Shown here: in pieces, positions 24,182 to 33,892 of the stretch
Position numbering within the stretch: position 1 is the first letter of the stretch
Layout: the number at the start of each line of letters is the position of its first letter
Translations under genes and position numbers: made by a program
The notes under the pieces: model-generated
The model's input: the letters and a program-made list of their open reading frames with translations, nothing else
The model's database searches: none
What the model was told of the DNA's origin: nothing
Assembly (NCBI GenBank): GCA_035236585.1
Contig: CP141128.1
Location: 27,185,618 to 27,249,617, forward strand
DNA: 64,000 bases
Direction of reading: 5' to 3'
Origin: Warburgia ugandensis
Lineage: Eukaryota; Streptophyta; Magnoliopsida; Canellales; Canellaceae

Positions 24182-27100
24182 TGTAACAACCCGAGTTTTT
24201 ATGATGCTTTTTAAATGTAAAAGAAAATTATGATGCAAGATCAATCTCTATTAAAAGGATTTTTGAAAATCAAATGACAGCAAAAAAACATTATTGTTTT
24301 AAGACTCATTCTGAAAAACCCCAAGTGTTATTATTATTATTATTATATTTCTTTTCTTAAAAGGGATTATTGGTGAAATGAGTACTACATTTCTACAAAA
24401 AATTCGATAGAGTTTTCTCTATTTTTCAAACATTAGACATTTAATGCATGTCATTGTAAGGTACCTGATAAACATACATTTAATAACTTTAAGAAATAAA
24501 CATGAGTTACTAGGGTTTGGCCCCAAGACTTGCCAATTATAGTCCAAGTCATGAAATTTTATAGTTCAAATTTATTACATTACATTCCCACACACCTTAC
24601 TATAATTTCTGTGAATCATATCAAATCTATTACCTTTTCCTTATCCTAATGAAAATACCAAACTCACTATTGCTTATGTTTATCCTACCTACAATGATCT
24701 ATAATAAAAATAGTAGGTTGAGTATTCCACACACTCAATAGGAAATCTAACACTACCAAAACCAAAAACATGGGATAGAGCATACGTGCAAGTTTAAGAA
24801 CAAGTTTTTCATGTGATAGGAAAACATACGACAACCTTACCTAGGCTGTCTCATGCAATGCATCAACAACACTCAATTACATATTTACATTTTACAGGTA
24901 GCTAAATTCAACAAAGGAAATCATCAACTAACTCCACAATATACTAACTTCAAAATGCTTAAAGTAGAAATTGATCAAATCTCCAGTCAATCATTCTCAT
25001 TCCTTCTGCAAACATCATACAGATAGGAAACTTGGCCATATATTAGCCATCTTGGTCACGAGTACTCATCTAAAGACCATAATCTCACCCCTATTTAGGG
25101 TCACAAAATAGAAATCACATGGACTACTATGCTCATGACTAGATCACTGAATCGTGTCTCCCCGGTATCTAAAGAATAGCCACCGCAGCCTCCATAGCGA
25201 CTACGGATACGTCTCAAAAGGGTGTCGTGACCACCTCCAATGGCTGTTCCTACCACAACAGTTGCGAAAAATGATGCCACTTTGGGCATGGATTCCTCCC
25301 ACCTTTGGTGGTTAGAGGCCAGGAGGCCACCCCGTACAACCTCTTAGCATAGTAACCATTAGGCCTATTGGCCCAACAAATACTAAATTTATACAGATAT
25401 TACAACGCGAGCATCATACCACTTTGCAATATTCTACGTATTCCAAATCATTCCATTTAGGAAATCCATCTTAAATCATGGATATAAATGCATACATGAA
25501 GTTGTCCCTTTCAATTACAAAATAACAATTGAAAATGTAAGATCTCAATAATAAAACTTTCAATTTTACAATATGAGTCATGGAGCCAACTTTTCAAGCT
25601 AGTTATAAGAATACATTATGCTCAATTGTTTTTAAAGTACAAAGAAACTCCAGTTCATCATAAAATCATGCATGCTAACATTATATACATGAAAATTCAC
25701 ATATAAATACATTCTAAACTCAAAAATAATATCAATGACGGTTTCAACTTAAAATTCATTTGAAAACTTACTAGTGTCAGATCACCTACCTGTCATGAAG
25801 ATTCTCCTTTCTTTCAAGCCTTCGTAGTTGTCTGACAGAATTTACTACACCTCATTCTACTCAATGCCTAATCCCAAGGTTTTTATGGTTAGTTCTCATT
25901 TCCATATAATCTACACACACATAACTTAAGATTTCATCCTTTTGAAGGTTTAAGGGTCTAGATCAGCTTAGATTCATCATTGATCCTAGGCTATAAGTTT
26001 GAATTACTTATTAATGGCCTACCATCCTTTTCAGTTTCTAGTAATATGCCTAGTTACAATTCGTTGTCCATGTAAACTAGCATTATACAACAGTCAATCT
26101 TTGATTTTGTTGTTGCCTAAGTTAAATCATCTAAAAACTTCCTCACCTAACATGATTTGGTTTGTTAATCTTCTGTTCTCTTCGAGATCTAAGGATCTCT
26201 TCTATTGCACATACTCATTATGTTTTATGGATGATCATTAGTTAACCATCGAGAATAGTATTAGGCCCTATGATTTCTTGTTCACCTTCTTCACTGGCCA
26301 CCAAAGGGTCTACAGTGGGCTAATTCTAATTTTTCTCTATCCTTAAATGCTTTTGATGATGGAATTTGAGTCTGTTTTCATGGTTAGTTGTTTATAATGG
26401 ATTTTAATAAATTTGGAAAAGCAAGTTAGCCTTTTAAAAGATGCTCCTGTGGCTGACATTGATTGAAAATGATTGGTTCTCTTTATTTCATATGATCCAA
26501 TATTATGAGTCCCTTAGATTTGATTTCCCTAAAGTTATACATGTGCAATCTACGTTCTAATCCATTCTAGATCCTACTATTTTTACAGAATTTACAATGT
26601 AAGGTCTAATAGTTGAATTCTTTTACAATTCAATGGTTGTATCTTCACCATCTAATCTCAGCTGGTTGATTTAAGTCCCTATTCATCCCTGTCCACTAAA
26701 CATGGATGAGATTGAGGGTTGGATCTTACTGTTAGTCCCTATCCACATTCACAGATGAGATTGACAGCAATTTCCCCAACTGATCAGAGTTGCAAGGGTC
26801 GGATCACCACTGTCCGGCTCTAATCAGATGATCAGAATTGTAGACAGGGCAATCAACGGCCTTGGCAGACTCTGTTTGCTAAGCAGGGATGAGATTTGAG
26901 ACATGGATCCCCTTTTTGGGTTGATTCCACTCTCAAATCGGCATTGGGGATTGGTTCAAGGGTCAGAATTGTCCCTGTCCGAGCTCCATCAGATGGATGA
27001 TCGGAGCTCCAATGGAACTATCAGAGTTTCCAGGGTTCGTGTCCTTTAATTAGGGACGTGCTTATTCTCTTGATCCGGCCATTATAGTTGGATCGTGTAC

Positions 27101-27713
27101 CGTATAGTTCCATAACCCTAGATCTACTAGCATCTACACAAAATCAAAGTAAAACAAGGTTAGGTTTGTAGAAAACCTACCTCCGAGGTGTCCACAATGT
27201 CAATTGTTGCCAGAGAAGACAGGTTTGATGTTTTCCAAGAATGTTACCCACGCACACAGCTATCCCCTTTGATTTCCGCATTGTTTCTTCTTCGATGGTG
27301 GTGGAAGCAAAGGGGCTTTGTTCCCCAGCTCCTAGAGATGTGAGTGAAGTATGGGATCTCCGATCGGAGGCACCATTGACGCCGATGAACCCACTTTCAC
27401 CAGTGGTTGTAAAATCCCTCTACCAAAAAAATTCATATTTCCTGACTCCGATCCCCTTCCACTCACCTCTCTCTCTCTCTCTCTCCCCTTACCAGAGTTA
27501 GTCTTCCCCCGCTGATGTTCTCTCTCTTTTCCTTCATTCATTTTCGTCAGGCTCGGGAACATACTCGATATCTGTTTTTGTCCCACTTAAGCTTTGGGGA
27601 GTGCCATTATCAAATTCGGCCCCTCCCTTTAATTACTTTAATAAAAAAATTCTTTTTCTTAATATATATAAAGTAGGTGATGATGATGTTTTCACCATCA
27701 TCACACCACCATG
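24182..27713 (-). mobile_element. Element F, 5' LTR (minus strand), truncated
   Basis: The plus strand begins TGTAACAACCCGAGTTTTTATG, the reverse complement of an LTR 3' end, next to a primer-binding remnant. The body is related to LTR A: the GC-rich block at about 25130-25350 matches 9640-9830. Features on the minus strand: a downstream hairpin TTGAGT/ACTCAA (24718-24738), a PyAG stretch, an AGGTAGGTG box (25783-25793), donor-like GGAG|GTAGG (27179-27180 on the plus strand), and a decayed TTGAT hairpin (27603-27620). The U3 start is lost: at about 27713 the LTR joins pol sequence directly. Confidence 0.75.
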
Positions 27714-28188
27714 GATCTAGTACCTGTGCAAGTACATGTGTGAAATCTAGTATGTACTTACGTAGCATAGATATATGGAACACATTGTGAACATCTGCTA
27801 ACTGTGGTAGCAATGCTAGTCTATATGCAATCAAACTAATTCTCTCAAGAACCTCAAATGGACAATAAAATGAGGGTTTAGTTTCCCCTTCATGCCAAAT
27901 CTCATAACAACCTTAGGTGGAGAACTCTTCAAGAACCCATGGTCTCCAACTTCAAATTCGAGGTGTCTACGTCATTTATTAGCGTAGCTCTTTTGTCAAC
28001 TTTGAGCTGTGAGAAGTCTTCTTCAAATAAGTTTCACCTTGTTTGCACACTATTCTATTAACTTTGATGGTATAACTTTATTTTCACCCACTCATTCCAA
28101 CACATAGGTGAACAACAAGGCCTTCCATAAAGGGCTTCATACTGAGCCATACCAATGCTTGAGTGGAAACTGTTATTGTATGCAAATT
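27714..28188 (-). pseudogene. Element F integrase C-terminal fragment
   Basis: On the minus strand this matches, by eye, 32160-32630 of element G in two blocks: residues such as YRLALLPQ near the LTR side, then the PLYGRP-like region and NNNFHSS-type residues toward 28180. It is the integrase core end and C-terminal part of a Tekay-like pol. It is joined to the LTR with loss of the pol end, the PPT and about 300 bp of U3. The junction shares ACTAG with both parental sites in G (about 32626 and 33190). On the other side it stops at 28188, head-to-head with G. Confidence 0.75.
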
Positions 28189-28250
28189 CAATCTCGCATC
28201 ATAATTGTCTTTTGCATTTAAAAAGCATTATAAAAACTTAGGTTGTTATA
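28189..28250 (+). mobile_element. Element G, 5' LTR remnant (62 bp)
   Basis: Only the last 62 bases of the LTR remain: AATCTCGCATCATAATTGTC, then TTAAAAAGCATTATAAAAAC, ending GGTTGTTATA (TTACA degraded). The rest was lost where F's integrase fragment now adjoins. Confidence 0.75.
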
Positions 28251-28252
28251 GT

Positions 28253-28264
28253 TGCTATCAGAGC
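28253..28264 (+). promoter_or_regulatory. Primer-binding site of element G
   Basis: TGCTATCAGAGC, 11 of 12 matches to the initiator-Met tRNA complement TGGTATCAGAGC, two bases after the LTR end. Confidence 0.8.
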
Positions 28265-28397
28265 CCAAGTCCAAGCCAATCACAATCAAGTTATGAGATA
28301 AGAACTCAAAATTAGTTTACATACTTAGGAGAAAAAAATAATTTTAAACTAGCATGATAAGAGAACTCAAATGAATCAAATGACTCTTATAAAACAG

Positions 28398-29440
28398 ATG
28401 CTGCCTATGAGAAGAGGAGAGGAGGTGCAGCTCTAACAACCACCAATCCCTCTACTAGTTCTTCTGAATATGGAAATAGTATGGCTGAAGCTTTTCATTC
28501 ATTTATGCAAAGGATGGAGTAGATTGCGAATAATTAAGCACAAGCACCTGCGGCAAGGGCAACGTCACCAGAGAGGGTTGCTAACTGAATGGAGGCCCCC
28601 TTGAGTGATTTCAAAAGATGGCTCCCTCATTCTCTAGTGAGGAGGAGTCAAACACAGTAGAAAAGTGGATACACAACATTGAGAAGTTGTTCAAAGCTAT
28701 GAAGATTCCTGAGGAAAGAAAAGTTGTTATGGCAACTTTTGTTTTAAAAGGTGAAGTAGATTTTTGGTGGGAGATGGCAGAAAGAACATACTTTGAGGGG
28801 GGTGAGACTATTCTATGGGAGGATTTCAAGACCATGTTTAATGAGAAATACGTTCCATGACACATGCGTAAGCAAAAGGAGGAGTTCATGAGTTTGGAAG
28901 AGGGGAGCTTATTAGTAAATTAATATGAAAATAAGTTTATAAGTCTCTGATGATTTGCACCCACTGTTTGTGCTACAAAAGAGAATGCAGTAAAGAAGTT
29001 TATTTATGGGTTGACCCTTGGACTAAGAAATAGGGTTATTGGGTTCCAACTAACCAACATGGCTAAGGTGGTGGAAATGGCATCTATTTATGAGAAAGAA
29101 TATCAGAGGACTCAGGCAGATAGAAAACAAAAGGAGGAAAATACTAGCACCAATGGGTGATTCAACAAAGGCAAGAGATCCATTCAGTCCTCTCGACCCC
29201 AATACCCATTCAAGTGATAATTTGACAATAGAGGCAGAGCACCGAAAGCTAGAACTTGTCCTCGATATAGAAAGTATCATCCAAACAAGCCATGTACACC
29301 TTACTTCAAATGCTTCATTTGTGGAGAGGTTGGATACATAACCACTCATTGTTCTAAGAAGAAGAAAGAGGAAGAGCATAAAGGAGATCATATTCAGCGT
29401 AGCCAAGGATGAGTGTTTGTCATTACTTCAGGACAAGCCT
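28398..29440 (+). pseudogene. Element G gag (decayed)
   Basis: Structural protein of a Ty3/gypsy retrotransposon. A basic Arg/Gly-rich start (28405-28430) leads into a Met/Gln-rich stretch. A frameshift near 28600 opens the capsid domain, best seen at 28618-28860: EKWIHNIEKLFKAM, ERKVVMATFVLKGEVDFWWE and FKTMFNEKYVP. A zinc knuckle follows at about 29305-29345 (CFICGEVGYITTHC, the usual CX2CX4HX4C). In-frame stops interrupt it near 28519, 28534, 28584, 28858 and 28920. All replace a codon expected to be CAA, CAG or CGA, i.e. a C to T change. No intact product is possible. Confidence 0.85.
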
Positions 29441-29900
29441 AAGAATCCAACGTGATGGTGGAAGGCACACTTCTCATTTATGATAGACCTTCCAGAGTAT
29501 TATTTGATACTAGTTCTACACATTCTTTTATGTCTTAGGAGTTTGCTTCTTACAGTGATGATATGGTTCATAACTTAGAATTTTGCTTAGAAGTCATGAC
29601 ACCTTTGGGCAAGCCTATTAGCACACAAACATACTTTTGAGATGTACTGATTGTAGTTCAAGGCAAGCACATGAACATCAACCTCATCCACCTAGATATG
29701 ATAGACTTTGACGTCATAATTGGGATAGATTGGTTAGCCTTGTACCATGCAACCGTTGATTGCTGAAGAAAGAAGATTATCTTTAACATTCTTGGAGAAG
29801 GGGAGATATCATTGCAGGGGAGAAAATACTATCTAGGAGCATGCATTATTTCTGCTTTAAAGGCTGCAAAGCACATTGCTCAAGGATGCTAGTTTTTTCT
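29441..29900 (+). pseudogene. Element G protease (decayed)
   Basis: Aspartic protease region of pol. The active-site strand reads VLFDTSSTHSF at about 29494-29526, where the family has D-S/T-G; here Gly is replaced by Ser, which should abolish activity. The C-terminal flap and partner motif DFDVIIGIDWL is at about 29707-29739. Stops at about 29431, 29538, 29638, 29764 and 29890 again mostly correspond to CAA/CAG/CGA codons. Confidence 0.8.
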
Positions 29901-29907
29901 AGCTAAA

Positions 29908-31347
29908 ATAGAAGCTACTGAGGTGGCAAAGCCTAAACCAAGAGAAGTGGCTGTAGTTTGTGAATTTCCAAAGGTGTTCCCTGAAGACTTACTAGGGTTA
30001 CCACGAAAAAGGGAGATAGACGTCACAATCAACAAGATACCTGGCACGACTCCTATCTTCAAAGAACCATATCAAATGGCTCCAATAGAACTAAAGGAGT
30101 TAAAGACTCAACTTCAAGAGTAACTTGACAAAGGGTTCATTAGACCCAGCGTGTCCCCTTGGGGAGCCCAAGTCCTTTTTGTTAAGAAGATGGACGGATC
30201 AATGAGGCTTTGCATTAATTATCGAATGCTGAATAGGGTTATCGTGAAAAACAAATATCCTCTCCCATGTATAGATGATTTATTGGATCAACTTCAATCA
30301 GCTCGTGTCTTTTCCATGATCAACTTACAGTCTTGATATCATCAGCTCATAGTTAGAGAAGAGAATATTTTAAAAACAGCATTCAGAACTAGGTGTGGAC
30401 ATTACGAGTTCAAGATGATGTCATTTGGGATGACAAATTCCCTAGCCGCATTCATGGATCTCATGAACCGAGTATTCAAGGACTACCTAGACAAATTTGT
30501 TATAATATTTGTCGATGATATTTTAGTTTACTCAAAAGATGTTGAGAAACACCAAGAACACTTGCGAAGGGTGCTACAGACACTTCGGACACACCAATTG
30601 TATGCAAAATATAGTAACTGTGAATTTTGGTTGAAAGAAGTGAACTTTTTGGGATATGTTATTTCTCAACATGGCATTGTAGTTGACCCATCAAAGGTTG
30701 AAGTAGTGGAAAAATGGGACACACCCAGAACAGTGATAGAAATAAGGAGTTTTCTAAGACTTGCGGTATATTACCGTAGGTTCATTGAAGGTTTTTCATG
30801 TATTGAATTACCATTGACCAAGTTGACAAGAAAGAACATGAAGTTCAAATGGGATAATGCATGTGAAGAAAGCTTCAAAGAACTAAAGAGGAAGCTGACC
30901 ACCGCACCCATACTCACATTACCATCATGCCATGGAGGCTTCGTGATCTATAGTGATGCCTCAGGGAAAGGTCTGGGATGTGTACTTATGCAAAATGGGA
31001 AGGTGATTGCTTACACTTCTCAGCAATTGAAAAGACATGAAGTTAATTACCCTATACATGATTTGGAACTTGCTGCAATAGTTTTCGCCTTGAAGATTTG
31101 GACACACTATTTTTGTGGAGAAAGGTTCGAGGTGTTCACAGACTGCAAAAGTCTTAAGTACATATTTTCACAGCAAGACCTGAATATGCGACAAAGAAGA
31201 TGGATGGAGTATTTGAATGATTATGACTTCTCTATTCAATATCATCCAAGGAAGGCAAATGGAGTAGCAGATGCCTTGAGCGGAAAGATGCAAGGAGTGT
31301 TTACAAGCTTACTTTCTAGGAGATGGAAGTTGCTACAAGAGGTATAG
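29908..31347 (+). pseudogene. Element G reverse transcriptase and RNase H
   Basis: One frame runs across the whole segment, broken by only two stops (30121 TAA and 30334 TGA). RT motifs in order: [53 protein letters not shown], the catalytic FVDDIL at 30508-30525, and NFLGYVIS. RNase H follows with its acidic residues visible: [10 protein letters not shown] (Asp), [13 protein letters not shown] (Glu), FTDCKSLKY (Asp), then [11 protein letters not shown]. Motif spelling and order fit the Tekay/Del group of plant chromoviruses. The 310-codon piece 30415-31347 is the longest open stretch in the window. A frameshift near 31320 separates it from integrase. Confidence 0.9.
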
Positions 31348-32820
31348 AGTGTAGACCTGAGGTAAGTCAAGAGGGACCTTTTATAGCAATTTTAACTGTG
31401 AAATCCACTATCATTGAGAAAGTTAAGCTAATGCAAAAGGATGATGATGAGGTGCAAGCCCTAGTTGGGAAATCAGGGTTTGTCAAGGAGATAGATGGCA
31501 ATGTGTATATGCAAGGAAGATTAATAGTGCCAACACATGATGAACTGAGGAAAGAAATTCTTTGAGAGGCACATCAATCGCGATATACTATTCACCCTAG
31601 TGGTACAAAGATGTATCAAGGTCTGAAAGGGCATTTCTAGTGGAATAGTATGAGAAAAGACGTAGGAGAATTTGTGGCACGATGCCTGACTTGTCAACAA
31701 ATTAAGGCTAAGCACCAGAGACCGGCTCGGCTGTTACAACTACTCGAACTCCTAGAATGGAAGTGGGACCATATTACTATAGACTTCATAGTGGGATTAC
31801 CTAAGACATCTAGTGGACATGATATGATATCGGTAATCATAGACCGATTGACCAAATTAGCACACTTTCTTCCAATTCAACATAATCAGTCCACTGATAG
31901 CTTGTCGTAGTTGTATATTAAGGAGGTGGTGAATTTGCATGGGGTACCACTAAGTATCATTTTTCATAGAGATAGCTGTTTCACCTCACAGTTATGGAAA
32001 TCAGTATAGAAGTCATTGGGATCATCACTTAGCTACAGTACAACCTTTCATCCACAGACTGATGGCCAATCCAACGTACAATTCAAACTTTGGAAGATAT
32101 GTTGAAGGCATGTGCGATTGATGGGAAGGAGAGTTGGGATGAGAGCCTACCCTTAGTCGAATTTGCATACAATAACAATTTCCACTCAAGCATTGGTATG
32201 GCTCCGTATGAAGCCCTTTATGGAAGGCCTTGTCGTTCACCTATGTATTGGAATGAAGTGGGTGAAAATAGAGTTATACCATCAGAGTTAGTAGAATAGT
32301 GTGCAAACAAGGTGAAACTTATTTGGTGAAGACTTCTCACAACTCAAAGTCGACAAAAGAGCTACACTGATAAATGATGTAGACATTTGAAATTTGAAGT
32401 TGGAGACCATGTGTTCTTGAAGATTTCTCCAATTAAGGGTGTTATGAGATTTGGCATGAAGGGGAAACTCAACCCCCATTTTATCAGTCCATTTGAGGCT
32501 CTTGAGAGAATTGGTTTGACTACATATAGACTAGCATTGCCACCACAGTAGCAAAAGTTCACAATGTGTTCCATATATCTATGCTACGTAAGTACATACC
32601 GGATTTCAAACATGTACTCGCACAAGTACTAGTAGAGATAGAGCCAGATCTAACTTTGGAAACAAGGCCAATTTGAATTCTTAATAAGAAGGTCAAGAAA
32701 TTGTGAAACACAGAAATTTCACTAGTTAAGATTCTATGGAGGAATTCATCTGTTGAAGAGGAAACATGGGAAACAGAATTGGAAATGAAAGACATATATC
32801 CTGAACTCTTTGATGAGTAG
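31348..32820 (+). pseudogene. Element G integrase and C-terminal domain
   Basis: Integrase inserts the cDNA into the genome. An HHCC zinc-binding part is seen at about 31565-31700 (EAHQS, ending CLTCQQIKAKHQ), with a stop at about 31639. The first catalytic Asp lies in TIDFIVGLP (31777-31803). The second should lie in an S-D-R-D motif; the sequence reads FHRDS near 31965, so it is lost. The region of the catalytic Glu after TDGQS is disrupted by what looks like a one-base deletion near 32071. ALYGRPCRSP (32214-32243) and VGDHVFLKISP (about 32402) follow. The end (about 32740-32817, EEETWETELEMKDIYPELFD) resembles the chromodomain-like tail of Tekay elements. Several stops and frameshifts are present. 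Confidence 0.85.
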
Positions 32821-32831
32821 TAATGAATGGA

Positions 32832-32866
32832 ATTTCGAGGACAAAATTCTTTGAAGGGGGTAATAA
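32832..32866 (+). promoter_or_regulatory. Polypurine tract region of element G
   Basis: ATTTCGAGGACAAAATTC, then TTGAAGGGGG (32851-32860), then TAATAA, directly before the LTR start TGTAACAACC at 32867. This is the plus-strand primer site typical of Tekay/Del-like elements. Confidence 0.75.
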
Positions 32867-33374
32867 TGTAACAACCTAAAATTTTAAGCTTTCTTATTGT
32901 ATTTTTGAAAATTTGAATGGAATGGAAATGCACGAATTTTGAAATTTGAGTTTTAGAAGTAAAATATTTAATGAATATCAAATTGAGTATTAAGACCTCT
33001 ATAATTGAATTGTACTCAGAAAATGATTCCAACGACACTAATTTCACCGAAATCTGAGTTCAGACGAATAAATCGTGATTTTTCTCACGAAGGGCATTTT
33101 TGTAAATTCATTAATGGACCCCACTAGCAAGAACCTGGGCCAGACGATAAGGTGTGTAGAAAATACCATGAGTAGCCATCATGAGTGTTGACTAGATCCA
33201 TGGTTGGGTGATGATGGTGAGAACATCATCATCACCTGCTTTATATATATTAAGAAAAAGAAAAATAATAATAACAACACTTGGGATTTTTCAGAATGAG
33301 TCTTAAAATAATAATGTTTTTCTGCTATCATTTGATTTTCAAAAATCCTTTTAATAGAGATCAATCTCACATCA
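32867..33374 (+). mobile_element. Element G, 3' LTR, internally deleted (508 bp)
   Basis: Starts TGTAACAACCTAAAATT. Bases 32867-33262 match the 5' part of the LTR; the U3 segment around 33186-33262 is the reverse complement of 27645-27720 in F. At an AAT-rich point near 33265 it jumps to the LTR's 3' region (33270-33374, ACTTGGGATTTTTCAGAATG to CATCATAATTGTCT), the reverse complement of about 24220-24345. About 3 kb of LTR interior and the last roughly 40 bases are missing. Confidence 0.7.
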
Positions 33375-33892
33375 TAATTGTCTAGGCTGTCACCGAAGAG
33401 GATGACAGCTCAGATCGACGATCCAAGTTGGTCATGTTGTCCAGCACGACGAAACGAAGAAAACCTCTAGGATAGGAATCTGACAAGATTTGGATCATCA
33501 ATCGAGGAGGAGATGGTGTACAACAAGCTTGAAAAAACTTACAGGTGAAAATGATGACCAATCTAGCTCATCCAATGGTGGAAAATGCATGGAAAAACTC
33601 TCAGTAGGTAAGATCTACAAAACCCAACTCTTGATTTTTGGCTAAATCTTATGATTTTATGCTATATCTAACTTTAGGGATGATCTAGCTATCCATTTTC
33701 TAATCTAAGCTTAGGGATAGGTAATTAAGACCTAATGTAGCTTAGATAACACAATATTTGTAGATCTAGGCTAGAAACCGATCGAACAATTGTAGTCGTC
33801 CGATTGGGTACTGTTTGCACAGTAACATCTTGACGTCTGATGGATGATCATACGCCACTGATAAGTTTTGGAACATTAAATTAACTAAGATT
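33375..33892 (+). mobile_element. LTR middle fragment (A-like), plus orientation
   Basis: Corresponds to the reverse complement of about 10650-11160 in LTR A (AGGCTGTCACC, CATCTTGACGTCTGA and the AG|GTAAGATCTAC donor-like site at 33608). Homology ends at AACATTAAATTAACTAAGAT, where the H LTR begins. It is a leftover LTR core, possibly from the same event that truncated G. Confidence 0.65.

Noticed and set aside
27241..27501. Possible small host gene with Ser/Pro-rich protein.
   Set aside because: Within LTR F. Ends in a (CT)n run; no related frame in sister LTRs.
29050..29406. 118-codon frame on the minus strand.
   Set aside because: Antisense shadow of the G gag zinc-knuckle region on the plus strand.
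32559..33047. 162-codon frame on the minus strand across the end of G.
   Set aside because: Spans the end of pol, the polypurine tract and the LTR start of element G in antisense, so it cannot be a real gene.
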